From Pseudomonas mucoides (GTDB lineage: Bacteria > Pseudomonadota > Gammaproteobacteria > Pseudomonadales > Pseudomonadaceae), in contig NZ_JACOPW010000005.1 of the NCBI RefSeq assembly GCF_015461845.1, forward strand, positions 248,001 to 312,000: a stretch of DNA of 64,000 nt, given 5' to 3'. Made by a program: the position numbers and the translations under genes. The notes under the pieces were generated by a model that saw nothing but the letters and a program-made list of their open reading frames with translations, was not told where the DNA came from and did no database searches. Shown piece after piece: positions 34,801-43,287 of this stretch (its first letter is position 1; each line of letters begins with the position of its first letter).

Positions 34801-34878
34801 GCAGCTTCAAGCTGCAAGCTGCAAGATCACGGCGACCTGCTTCAACTTGCCGCTTGAAGCTTACCGCTCGAAGCTGCT
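34801..34878. repeat. Imperfect inverted repeat with GCTTCAAGCTGCAAG arms
   Basis: GCAGCTTCAAGCTGCAAGCT (from 34801) is answered by a segment from 34847 to 34878 ending CGCTCGAAGCTGC. It is a distinct intergenic repeat type, just before the terminator. Confidence 0.6.
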
Positions 34879-34895
34879 TTCTTGCTAAAATCTGC

Positions 34896-34926
34896 AACGC
34901 GCCGCTCACCCGGCGCGTTTTTTTTT
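34896..34926 (+). terminator. Rho-independent terminator between BolA and trhO genes
   Basis: Perfect arms AACGCGCCG / CGGCGCGTT with loop CTCACC are followed by a T run extending to 34926. Confidence 0.88.
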
Positions 34927-34970
34927 ATCCGGTTCACCCTTTGCGAGGGTAGCCACCTGGAGAAATACCC

Positions 34971-35912
34971 ATGACACAACAGATTGTCGTGGCGGCACTG
35001 TATAAGTTCGTCACCCTGGAAGATTACGTCGCCTTGCGTGAGCCACTGCTGCAAGCGATGGTCGACAACGGCATCAAAGGCACGCTGCTGATTGCCGAAG
35101 AAGGCATCAACGGCACCGTGTCCGGCAGCCGCGAAGGCATTGACGGGCTGATGGCCTGGCTCAAGAACGACCCACGCATGGACGACATCGATCACAAAGA
35201 GTCGTACTGCGACGATCAGCCGTTCTACCGCACCAAGGTCAAGCTCAAGAAAGAAATCGTCACCCTCGGCGTTGAAGGCGTGGATCCGAACAAAAAGGTC
35301 GGCACCTACGTGGATCCACAGGACTGGAATGCGCTGATCAGCGATCCGGAAGTGTTGTTGATCGACACCCGTAACGATTACGAAGTCTCGATCGGTACCT
35401 TCGAAGGCGCCATCGACCCCAAAACCACCAGTTTTCGCGAATTTCCTGACTATATCAAAGCCAACTTCGACCCGGCCGTGCACAAGAAGGTGGCGATGTT
35501 CTGCACCGGTGGCATTCGCTGCGAGAAGGCGTCGAGCTATATGCTCAGCGAAGGCTTTGATGAGGTCTATCACCTCAAGGGCGGCATCCTGAAGTACCTC
35601 GAAGAGGTGCCGCAGGAAGAAACCAAATGGCAGGGCGACTGCTTCGTGTTCGACAACCGCGTGACCGTGCGGCATGACCTCAGCGAAGGCGACTACGATC
35701 AATGTCATGCCTGCCGTACGCCGATCAGCGTTGAAGACCGCGCCTCCGAGCATTACGTCGCCGGCATCAGCTGCCCGCATTGCTGGGATACGCTGAGCGA
35801 GAAGACCCGACGCAGTGCCATTGATCGGCAGAAGCAGATCGAACTGGCCAAGGCGCGCAACTTGCCTCACCCGATCGGCTACAACTACAAGCAAACCCCT
35901 TCCGAGGCTTGA
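34971..35912 (+). CDS. trhO: tRNA uridine(34) hydroxylase TrhO (rhodanese-like)
   Basis: A 313-residue YceA/TrhO family protein. The N-terminal acylphosphatase-like part contains KGTLLIAEEGINGTVSG, and the rhodanese domain (about residues 120-230) carries the Cys loop FCTGGIRCEKASSYM. TrhO hydroxylates U34 of tRNAs in an oxygen-dependent, prephenate-independent route to 5-hydroxyuridine. The C-terminal part has paired CxxC motifs (CHACRT and CPHCWDT) likely to bind zinc. GGAG precedes the start. The DsbA-like gene begins three bases after its stop. Confidence 0.95.
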   Translation: MTQQIVVAALYKFVTLEDYVALREPLLQAMVDNGIKGTLLIAEEGINGTVSGSREGIDGLMAWLKNDPRMDDIDHKESYCDDQPFYRTKVKLKKEIVTLGVEGVDPNKKVGTYVDPQDWNALISDPEVLLIDTRNDYEVSIGTFEGAIDPKTTSFREFPDYIKANFDPAVHKKVAMFCTGGIRCEKASSYMLSEGFDEVYHLKGGILKYLEEVPQEETKWQGDCFVFDNRVTVRHDLSEGDYDQCHACRTPISVEDRASEHYVAGISCPHCWDTLSEKTRRSAIDRQKQIELAKARNLPHPIGYNYKQTPSEA

Positions 35913-35915
35913 ATC

Positions 35916-36557
35916 ATGTCTGCGCGCCGCCGTCTGCTCTATGTGATGGATCCGATGTGTTCCTGGTGCTGGGGTTTTGCGCCAGTGGCCACTGCCTTGG
36001 TCGAACAGGCGCGTGCGGCGGGCGTAGAGGTGCATCTGATTGTCGGTGGTTTGCGCACCGGCAGTGGTGCGGCGCTGGAGCCGACTACCCGACGTTACAT
36101 TCTTGAACATTGGCAGGCGGTCACCGAAGCCACCGGCCAACCGTTCAAGACAGAAGGCGCGTTGCCGGACGGCTTTGTGTATGACACCGAGCCTGCCTGC
36201 CGGGCGTTGGTGACCGCACGTGCCCTGGCGCCGGATTGCGCATGGAAACTGTTAGGCCTGATCCAGCACGCGTTCTACGTCGAAGGGCGCGACGTCACCC
36301 ACGCCAGTGTGCTGGTGGAATTGGCCGAGCAGGCCGGTCTGCCGCGCATCGAATTCGCCGCCTTGTTTGACAGTGCCGATATGCACGCCGCCACGGCGGC
36401 CGATTTCACCTGGGTCCAGGACCTGGGCATCGCCGGTTTCCCTACCTTGCTGGCTGAGCGCAAAGGTCAATTGGCGTTGCTGACCAATGGCTATCAGCCC
36501 CTGAGTGAGTTGTCCCCGTTGCTCGGCCGCTGGCTGGAGCACTCTGTCTGTGCATGA
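35916..36557 (+). CDS. DsbA family (FrnE-like) thiol oxidoreductase
   Basis: A 213-residue protein without a signal peptide, starting MSARRRLLYVMDPMCSWCWG. The C-x-x-C motif CSWC occupies the thioredoxin active-site position (about residues 15-18), and the DsbA-type helical insertion lies in the middle. A conserved GIAGFPTLLAERKG stretch (cis-Pro loop) is seen near 175. Cytosolic DsbA/FrnE-like proteins act on disulfides or in oxidative-stress defence; the partner is unknown. It lies three bases after trhO, and the ABC exporter gene starts within its last eight bases. Confidence 0.9.
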   Translation: MSARRRLLYVMDPMCSWCWGFAPVATALVEQARAAGVEVHLIVGGLRTGSGAALEPTTRRYILEHWQAVTEATGQPFKTEGALPDGFVYDTEPACRALVTARALAPDCAWKLLGLIQHAFYVEGRDVTHASVLVELAEQAGLPRIEFAALFDSADMHAATAADFTWVQDLGIAGFPTLLAERKGQLALLTNGYQPLSELSPLLGRWLEHSVCA

Positions 36558-38367
36558 TGGTCCTGATGGCGTCCCGGCTCCCGCGTGTGTCGATCGGCTG
36601 AGCTGGGCCGAAATCCGCCGACTGGCCTTGCACCATAAAAAATCCCTTTGGATCGCCAATGGCGTCGCCGTGTTGGCGACCTTGTGCAGCGTGCCGATTC
36701 CGTTACTGCTGCCGTTGCTGGTGGACGAAGTGTTGCTGGGCCACGGTGACGCCGCGTTGAAGGTGATGAACCACGCCTTGCCCGAAGGCTGGCAGAAAGC
36801 AGCCGGCTACATCGGCCTGATGTTGTTCGTGACCTTGTTGCTGCGCTGCGGCGCCTTGTTGTTCAACGTGATCCAGGCGAAATTGTTTGCGGCGCTGGCC
36901 AAGGACATTGTGTATCGCATTCGTACCCGCCTGATCGAGCGGCTCAAGCGCATTTCACTGGGCGAATACGAAAGCCTGGGCAGCGGCACGGTGACCACGC
37001 ACCTGGTCACCGACCTGGACACGCTGGACAAATTCGTCGGCGAAACCCTCAGCCGGTTTCTGGTGGCGATGCTGACGCTGGTCGGCACCGCGAGCATTCT
37101 GATCTGGATGCACTGGAAGCTGGCGCTGCTGATCATGCTGTTCAATCCGTTGGTGATTTACGCCACGGTGCAGCTGGGCAAGCGGGTCAAACACCTGAAA
37201 AAACTCGAAAACGACAGCACCTCGCGCTTCACCCAGGCACTGACCGAAACCCTCGACTCGATTCAGGAAGTGCGTGCTGGCAACCGCCAGGGGTTCTTCC
37301 TCGGTCGCCTTGGCCTGCGGGCCCGGGAAGTGCGCGATTACGCGATCAGCTCGCAATGGAAAACCGATGCCTCGAACCGTGCGAGCGGCCTGCTTTTCCA
37401 GTTCGGTATCGATATTTTTCGCGCGGCGGCGATGCTCACCGTGCTGTTCTCCGACCTGTCCATCGGCCAGATGTTGGCGGTATTCAGCTACCTGTGGTTC
37501 ATGATCGGCCCGGTGGAGCAATTGCTGAATTTGCAGTACGCCTATTACGCCGCCGGGGGTGCGCTGTCGCGGATCAACGAGCTGCTGGCCAGGGCAGATG
37601 AGCCGCATTATCCCGGTGGGGTCGACCCGTTCCAGGGCCGCGACACGGTGGGTATTGAAGTGCAGGGGCTGAGCTTCGGTTATGGTGATGAGTGGGTGTT
37701 GAACAAGATGGACCTGTCCATCGCCCCCGGTGAAAAAGTCGCGATTGTCGGCGCCAGTGGCGGTGGCAAAAGTACGCTGGTGCAACTGTTGCTGGGGTTG
37801 TACACGCCGTTGGCCGGGACCATCCGCTTCGGTGGTTCGACCCAGCAGGAGATCGGCCTGGACACCGTGCGCGAAAACGTCGCCGTGGTCCTGCAACATC
37901 CGGCGCTGTTCAACGACACCATCCGCGCCAACCTGACGATGGGCCGTGTACGCAGCGACGATGCCTGCTGGCAGGCACTGGAAATTGCCCAACTGCACCA
38001 CACGGTTCGAGAGCTACCCAATGGCCTGGACAGCGTCGTCGGGCGCTCCGGCGTGCGTTTGTCCGGCGGCCAGCGCCAACGCCTGGCGATTGCGCGGATG
38101 ATACTGGCCGAACCCAAAGTGGTGATTCTCGACGAGGCCACCTCGGCGCTGGACGCTGCCACCGAATACAACCTGCATCAGGCCTTGTCGCGGTTTCTGA
38201 GCCACCGCACCACGCTGATCATTGCGCACCGGTTGTCCGCGGTGAAACAGGCTGATCGGGTGCTGGTGTTCGATGGCGGACAGATTGCCGAGGATGGTGA
38301 CCATCAACAATTGATAGCTGATGGTGGTTTGTACGCGAAGCTTTATGGTCATTTGCAGCAACTTTAG
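36550..38367 (+). CDS. ABC transporter, fused permease and ATPase
   Basis: A 605-residue half-exporter of the MsbA/MDR type. The N-terminal six-helix membrane domain (about 30-310) is followed by a nucleotide-binding domain with Walker A GASGGGKSTLVQ, Q-loop VVLQHPALFND, signature LSGGQRQRLAIARM, Walker B VVILDEATSALD and H-loop IIAHRLS. All catalytic motifs are intact. It would act as a homodimer; the substrate (lipid, drug or peptide) is unknown. The start chosen is the GTG at 36550, with GGAG ten bases upstream, which overlaps the DsbA-like gene by eight bases. An upstream in-frame ATG at 36505 is buried in that gene. Confidence 0.92.
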   Translation: MHDGPDGVPAPACVDRLSWAEIRRLALHHKKSLWIANGVAVLATLCSVPIPLLLPLLVDEVLLGHGDAALKVMNHALPEGWQKAAGYIGLMLFVTLLLRCGALLFNVIQAKLFAALAKDIVYRIRTRLIERLKRISLGEYESLGSGTVTTHLVTDLDTLDKFVGETLSRFLVAMLTLVGTASILIWMHWKLALLIMLFNPLVIYATVQLGKRVKHLKKLENDSTSRFTQALTETLDSIQEVRAGNRQGFFLGRLGLRAREVRDYAISSQWKTDASNRASGLLFQFGIDIFRAAAMLTVLFSDLSIGQMLAVFSYLWFMIGPVEQLLNLQYAYYAAGGALSRINELLARADEPHYPGGVDPFQGRDTVGIEVQGLSFGYGDEWVLNKMDLSIAPGEKVAIVGASGGGKSTLVQLLLGLYTPLAGTIRFGGSTQQEIGLDTVRENVAVVLQHPALFNDTIRANLTMGRVRSDDACWQALEIAQLHHTVRELPNGLDSVVGRSGVRLSGGQRQRLAIARMILAEPKVVILDEATSALDAATEYNLHQALSRFLSHRTTLIIAHRLSAVKQADRVLVFDGGQIAEDGDHQQLIADGGLYAKLYGHLQQL

Positions 38368-38406
38368 CGTCGACGTACAGTCCCTTTTCTATTGCGCTTC
38401 ATGCGT

Positions 38407-38425
38407 CGCCGGGAACATCCCGGCG
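38407..38425. other. Perfect 8-bp hairpin before the GGDEF-EAL gene
   Basis: CGCCGGGA-ACA-TCCCGGCG forms a short GC-rich hairpin 39 bases after the ABC exporter stop. No T tract follows, so its role (weak terminator or leader structure) is uncertain. Confidence 0.4.
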
Positions 38426-38547
38426 AATAATCAAGGACTTGCCCGTCCTGGCAGGCTTCTCGCTTGCCGGGATCGAGAACGCACCCTAGTCTAGCTATAG
38501 CGATCACGTTGGGATGATGATCTGGCAGTGCTAAAACAAGGGACCTC

Positions 38548-41007
38548 ATGAATCAAACCCGGACTCTCGGAACGCCACGGTTGTTGGGCATCGTCTGGCC
38601 ATTTATTGCCGTCGTGCTGTTTCAGGCCCTGTTGGGTGGCGTCAGCCTGTACGTTCTGTCGGCGGTTCGCGGCTACGTTGCCGGTGAAAGCCTTTGGTCA
38701 AAGGGCCAAAAGGACGCCATCTATTACCTCAACCTCTACGCGGACAATCGCGACGAGGCGATTTTCCGCAAATACCAGAACGCCATTGCCGTTCCTCAGG
38801 GTGGCCACGAATTGCGTGTGGCGCTGGATCTCCAGCCGCCCGATATCGAAGCTGCGCGAGTGGCTATCCTCAAAGGGGGTAACCACCCCGACGACGTTTC
38901 AAGCCTGATCTGGCTCTACCTCAATTTCCGCCATTTCACCTACCTTGAAAAAGCCATTGACCGCTGGACGGTGGGCGACGCGTACCTGCTGCAACTCAAT
39001 GACGTGGCGCAAGAGATGCACCAGCGCATTACCGAAGGTCAGGCCACCACCGCCGATATCTGGCGCTGGAAGGATCGGATATTCGCCATCAACGATGCAG
39101 TGACGCCCGCTGCCAAAGCGTTCAGCGATGCGTTGGGCGAAGGCTCGCGCCTGATTCTCCGGTTGCTGCTGGTGACAAACCTCGCCACGGCGCTGGGCCT
39201 GATCGCGCTGGCGTTGCTGCGTACCCACAAGTTGCTCAGGCAGCGCCATGAGTTCGCCGAGGCGCTGCAACTGGAGAAAGACCGGGCGCAGATCACCCTG
39301 CAATCCATTGGCGACGGGGTCATTACCACGGATGTCGAAGGCGCTATTGCCTACATGAACCCCGCCGCCGAGGCGCTGACCCACTGGAAAGCCGAACAGG
39401 CGACGGGTCTGCCTTTGGCGGCACTGTTCAACTTGCTGGATGAAAACGCCCAGGCTGATGGTTTCACGTTGATCGAACATATTCTGAGCGGTCAGCTCAG
39501 CGGGGGCAGCGAACATTCAAAGCTGATTCAGCGCCTGGATGGCAGCACGGTGTCGGTGACGCTGGTTGGCTCGCCGATTCGCAATGCGGGCAAGGTCAGC
39601 GGCACCGTGCTGGTGTTGCATGACATGACGCAGGAGCGCCAATACATTGCCAATCTGTCCTGGCAGGCGACTCATGACGCCTTGACCGGGCTCGCCAACC
39701 GCCGAGAGTTCGAGTTTCGGCTGGAGCAGGCACTGCACAACCTGACGCGGCATTCCGGGCGTCATGCCCTGATGTTTCTCGATCTGGATCAATTCAAACT
39801 GGTCAACGACACCTGTGGCCATGCGGCGGGCGACGAGTTGCTGCGGCATATCTGCGCGCTGTTGCAGTCGGGCTTGCGCGAAGGCGACACCCTGGCCCGC
39901 CTCGGTGGCGACGAATTCGGCATCTTGTTGGAAAATTGCGCGCCGGAAGCGGCCGACAAGATTGCCGAGAACCTGCGCCAGACCGTCCAGAACCTGCACT
40001 TTGTCTGGAAAGGCCGGCCCTTCGTGACGACGGTGAGCATCGGGCTGGTTCATCTGGCGCAAACGCCAACTTCCCTTGAAGCCTCGCTGCGTGCTGCGGA
40101 CATGGCGTGTTACATGGCCAAGGAAAAGGGGCGCAATCGAGTTCAGGTCTATCACGCCGATGACTCGGAGCTGTCGCTGCGCTTTGGCGAGATGGCCTGG
40201 GTCCAGCGTCTGCATATGGCGCTGGAAGAGGATCGCTTTTGCCTTTACTCCCAGGAAATCGCACCCCTAGGGCATACCGAGCGCGGGGGCGGGCATATCG
40301 AAATTCTGTTGCGCCTGCATGACGAAGCCGGCCGCATGATCCTGCCGGACAGTTTTATTCCGGCGGCGGAGCGTTATGGCTTGATGACTGCACTCGATCG
40401 CTGGGTCGTGGAGAACGTCTTCAAGGTCATTGCCCAATGTATATCGGAGGCGCGTAAAGGTCCGTTAGCCATGTGTGCGATTAATCTGTCAGGTACTACT
40501 ATCGGAGATGAGGCGTTTCTGGACTTCCTGCGTGAACAGTTTGTTAACTATTCCATTCCGCCTGAAATGATTTGTTTTGAAATCACTGAAACCAGTGCTA
40601 TTTCCAATTTGGGCAGTGCAATCAGATTTATCAATGAGCTCAAGGGTTTAGGTTGTCACTTCTCGTTAGATGACTTTTGCGCCGGAATGTCCTCGTTCGC
40701 TTACTTGAAACATTTGCCTGTAGACTTCTTGAAGATCGACGGGAGTTTCGTAAAGGACATGCTGGACGACCCGATTAACCGCGCCATGGTCGAAGTGATC
40801 AACCACATCGGCCATGTCATGGGTAAGCGCACGATTGCCGAGTTTGTAGAGTCACCCCAGATCGAGCAGGCATTGCTGGAAATCGGGGTCGATTTCGCTC
40901 AAGGGTATGTGATTGAACGCCCGCATCTGTTTACCTGCGATAGTTTGCAAAGTCGTCCTGCCCGGCCTCAGCCTTTGTTGTTCAAGGCCCCGGGCACGTT
41001 CCGTTGA
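38548..41007 (+). CDS. rbdA: PAS-GGDEF-EAL cyclic-di-GMP protein, RbdA-like
   Basis: An 819-residue inner-membrane protein with two membrane helices (about 10-35 and 205-228) flanking a periplasmic domain, then a PAS domain (about 245-360), a GGDEF domain (about 380-540) and an EAL domain (about 560-810). GGDEF (453-457) is intact, and an RxxD inhibitory site (REGD) lies five residues before it. The EAL motif reads EIL at 585-587, but DDFCAGMSSF, FEITETSA and AEFVE support a working phosphodiesterase. Architecture, length and neighbours match RbdA, a P. aeruginosa biofilm-dispersal regulator. Codons around 40440-40745 are noticeably AT-richer than the rest. Symbol assignment is by synteny and architecture. 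Confidence 0.88.
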   Translation: MNQTRTLGTPRLLGIVWPFIAVVLFQALLGGVSLYVLSAVRGYVAGESLWSKGQKDAIYYLNLYADNRDEAIFRKYQNAIAVPQGGHELRVALDLQPPDIEAARVAILKGGNHPDDVSSLIWLYLNFRHFTYLEKAIDRWTVGDAYLLQLNDVAQEMHQRITEGQATTADIWRWKDRIFAINDAVTPAAKAFSDALGEGSRLILRLLLVTNLATALGLIALALLRTHKLLRQRHEFAEALQLEKDRAQITLQSIGDGVITTDVEGAIAYMNPAAEALTHWKAEQATGLPLAALFNLLDENAQADGFTLIEHILSGQLSGGSEHSKLIQRLDGSTVSVTLVGSPIRNAGKVSGTVLVLHDMTQERQYIANLSWQATHDALTGLANRREFEFRLEQALHNLTRHSGRHALMFLDLDQFKLVNDTCGHAAGDELLRHICALLQSGLREGDTLARLGGDEFGILLENCAPEAADKIAENLRQTVQNLHFVWKGRPFVTTVSIGLVHLAQTPTSLEASLRAADMACYMAKEKGRNRVQVYHADDSELSLRFGEMAWVQRLHMALEEDRFCLYSQEIAPLGHTERGGGHIEILLRLHDEAGRMILPDSFIPAAERYGLMTALDRWVVENVFKVIAQCISEARKGPLAMCAINLSGTTIGDEAFLDFLREQFVNYSIPPEMICFEITETSAISNLGSAIRFINELKGLGCHFSLDDFCAGMSSFAYLKHLPVDFLKIDGSFVKDMLDDPINRAMVEVINHIGHVMGKRTIAEFVESPQIEQALLEIGVDFAQGYVIERPHLFTCDSLQSRPARPQPLLFKAPGTFR

Positions 41008-41052
41008 AATCTCTTGCTGATCCGAACAATCACAATCAAAAGGAGCCCGACA

Positions 41053-41847
41053 GTGATCGACACATTCAACCGAACCGGACCACTCATGGAAGCTGCAAGT
41101 TATCCTGCCTGGGCGCAACAGCTCATCAAGGATTGCAGCGAGAGTAAGCGCCGGGTTGTCGAACACGAACTGTATCAGCGCATGCGAGATAACAAACTCA
41201 GCGCAAAAACCATGCGTCAGTACCTCATCGGTGGCTGGCCGGTCGTTGAACAGTTCGCGTTATACATGGCACAAAACCTGACCAAGACCCGCTTTGCCCG
41301 CCATCCTGGCGAAGACATGGCGCGTCGCTGGCTGATGCGCAATATTCGCGTGGAGTTGAACCATGCCGATTACTGGGTGCACTGGAGTCGGGCGCACGGC
41401 GTCAGCCTTGAAGATTTGCAGGCGCAGCAGGTGCCCCCTGAACTTCATGCCTTGAGCCATTGGTGCTGGCACACCAGTTCGGCGGATTCGCTGATCGTCG
41501 CCATCGCCGCGACCAACTACGCCATTGAAGGCGCAACCGGTGAGTGGTCGGCGCTGGTTTGCTCCAGTGGCGTCTATGCGGCGGCGTTTCCGGAAGAGGA
41601 TCGCAAACGGGCGATGAAGTGGTTGAAGATGCACGCCCAGTACGACGATGCCCATCCGTGGGAGGCACTGGAAATCATCTGCACCCTGGCCGGCATGAAC
41701 CCGAGCAAGTCATTGCAAGTGGAACTGCGTCAGGCCATCTGCAAAAGCTATGACTACATGCACCTGTTTCTGGAGCGCTGCATGCAGCTGGAGCATTCGG
41801 AAAAAGCACCGGTGGCGCGTGAGCGCATGGCGCTGGCAGAAAGCTAA
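41053..41847 (+). CDS. TenA/PqqC-like (haem-oxygenase fold) protein
   Basis: A 264-residue all-helical protein of the TenA-like/iron-containing redox enzyme group. Family-like features are ESKRRVVEHELYQRM, NIRVELNHADYWVHW and the NYAIEGATGEW stretch. TenA proper is a thiaminase II, but this subgroup is annotated only by similarity and I see no thiamine genes nearby. The start is the GTG at 41053, preceded by AAAAGGAG; an ATG at 41086 is an alternative. It is 45 bases after the GGDEF-EAL stop and in the same direction, so cotranscription is possible. A REPIN separates it from the convergent diguanylate cyclase. Confidence 0.85.
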   Translation: MIDTFNRTGPLMEAASYPAWAQQLIKDCSESKRRVVEHELYQRMRDNKLSAKTMRQYLIGGWPVVEQFALYMAQNLTKTRFARHPGEDMARRWLMRNIRVELNHADYWVHWSRAHGVSLEDLQAQQVPPELHALSHWCWHTSSADSLIVAIAATNYAIEGATGEWSALVCSSGVYAAAFPEEDRKRAMKWLKMHAQYDDAHPWEALEIICTLAGMNPSKSLQVELRQAICKSYDYMHLFLERCMQLEHSEKAPVARERMALAES

Positions 41848-41860
41848 ACGGGTTTAAAGA

Positions 41861-41977
41861 CACTACAAACCAAATGTGGGAGCGAGCTTGCTCGCGATGG
41901 CTGCTAAACATTCAATAAAGATGCTGAATGTTAGAAAGCTATCGCGAGCAAGCTCGCTCCCACATTGGTTTGTAGTG
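41861..41977. repeat. Near-perfect REPIN between convergent genes
   Basis: The left arm starts CACTACAAACCAAATGTGGG at 41861 and runs 38 bases; the right arm (41941-41977) is its inverse except for a single-base indel. The centre contains a second inverted repeat, AACATTCA / TGAATGTT. The whole could fold into one long cruciform or RNA hairpin between the TenA-like and diguanylate cyclase genes. Confidence 0.92.
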
Positions 41978-41988
41978 TTGTTTAGAGC

Positions 41989-42915
41989 TCAACCCGCCAT
42001 CGTCAACCGGTTGCGCCCCTCGCGCTTGGCGACATACAACGCACTGTCAGCCCGTCGCAACAAGCTCTCGGCAGACTCACCCGGCAGCAGGGTCGAACAT
42101 CCGAGGCTGACGGTCAGTTCTACTGCATTGCCATCCGCCCGATAGTCCTGAGCCTGAGCTGCTGCCCGCAGCCGTTCGCCGACCATGGCGGCAGCTTCTC
42201 GAGTGGTGTTGGACAGCAGGATCAGAAACTCTTCGCCGCCAAACCGGAATACCATGTCGACATTGCGCAACTGGTTTTTGATCGCCGTGGCGACGGCCTT
42301 GAGTACGTCATCGCCGGCGTTGTGGCCATAACTGTCGTTAACGTTTTTGAAGTGGTCGATGTCCAGCATCAGCAGGGACAGAGGCATCAAGTGGCGTCGC
42401 GACATCTCGATTTCGCGTTCCAGGGTCTGATCCATGGCGATGCGGTTGCCAGTATCGGTCAATGGGTCACGCAATGCGCTTTGCGTCGCCGCCCGGTAAA
42501 GCAGGGCATTGCGCATCGGGAACAGCAGTGCCGACAGCAACGACTCCAGATTGCCTTGATCAAGCTCGCTGAATCGCTGATTGCGGCGGAAGACCAGTTC
42601 ACCCAGCTGCTCGCCTTCATGGCTGAGGCTGTAACTGACCGAGTGATGGCCGCGCTGACCGAACTCCAGGCGCAAGTCACTGGCCTGATGCCGATAGTTC
42701 AAGGCATCCAGTGGTACCAGGCGCTGAACTTCGCGGAAGAAAAGTCCGAGAATGCGTTGTGGCTCGAGGCTGGTTTGCAACTGCTGACCCAGTTGCTGGC
42801 GCAATAGCGCAAGGCTGACGGGGCGTTCCAGAAGAGGAGGTTGCTGACCAAATCCCAGGCGTTGCAATTTGGCGCTATCGAAGTCAATTGCGTTGGTCTG
42901 GGAAGGTGATTTCAT
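41989..42915 (-). CDS. Diguanylate cyclase (GGDEF domain)
   Basis: A 308-residue cytosolic protein with no membrane segment. The N-terminal part (about 1-140) is a GAF-like or uncharacterised sensor; the C-terminal GGDEF domain (about 145-305) has the active GGEEF motif in FRFGGEEFLILLS. An RxxD inhibitory site (RNVD) lies five residues before it, so product feedback by cyclic-di-GMP is expected. It makes cyclic-di-GMP from two GTP. It is convergent with the TenA-like gene across a REPIN. In P. aeruginosa a similar soluble enzyme lies near ubiG and mupP. Confidence 0.92.
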   Translation of the reverse strand: MKSPSQTNAIDFDSAKLQRLGFGQQPPLLERPVSLALLRQQLGQQLQTSLEPQRILGLFFREVQRLVPLDALNYRHQASDLRLEFGQRGHHSVSYSLSHEGEQLGELVFRRNQRFSELDQGNLESLLSALLFPMRNALLYRAATQSALRDPLTDTGNRIAMDQTLEREIEMSRRHLMPLSLLMLDIDHFKNVNDSYGHNAGDDVLKAVATAIKNQLRNVDMVFRFGGEEFLILLSNTTREAAAMVGERLRAAAQAQDYRADGNAVELTVSLGCSTLLPGESAESLLRRADSALYVAKREGRNRLTMAG

Positions 42916-43287
42916 ATGGCTGAGCCCCTAAGCGGTAAAGCTGTCTTACAGGCTGGGTGAGAGCGGCTTCAGGCTGCGCGTCATACTGGTCCATCAGTCC
43001 CGTGGGACAGTTGGCGCAAGTTTAGTCTGCTTTGCCGAAGATTAGTAACCTATCGACTTGGGAGCCCGCCTGTCTGCTTTCACACTGCGTGTCTGAGCAA
43101 ATTTAGAGCGAAAGTCGTGCCATTCGGTTCATTCGAATATAAAGCTATAAAAAACATAGAGTTGAGTTTGATTTTGAGTTTTTTTAACGAAAAGGGGTGG
43201 CGGTTGTTTGACTGGGAGGGGGGTAGTTACGACTCACTTTGAGTGCCGCGCCGGAAAATCGGCACGGCACAAAAGCGACGCACGGTG
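42916..43287. other. 372-base gap with an AT-rich tract
   Basis: No gene is seen. The stretch 43125-43190 is markedly AT-rich (including CTATAAAAAA and TTTTTTTAAC) compared with the surrounding DNA. On the minus strand it contains TATA-like sequences that could promote the diguanylate cyclase gene. A long imperfect hairpin (arms GTGCCG...CGGCAC near 43238-43268) follows the YciK-like gene stop and may help end that transcript. Confidence 0.5.
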
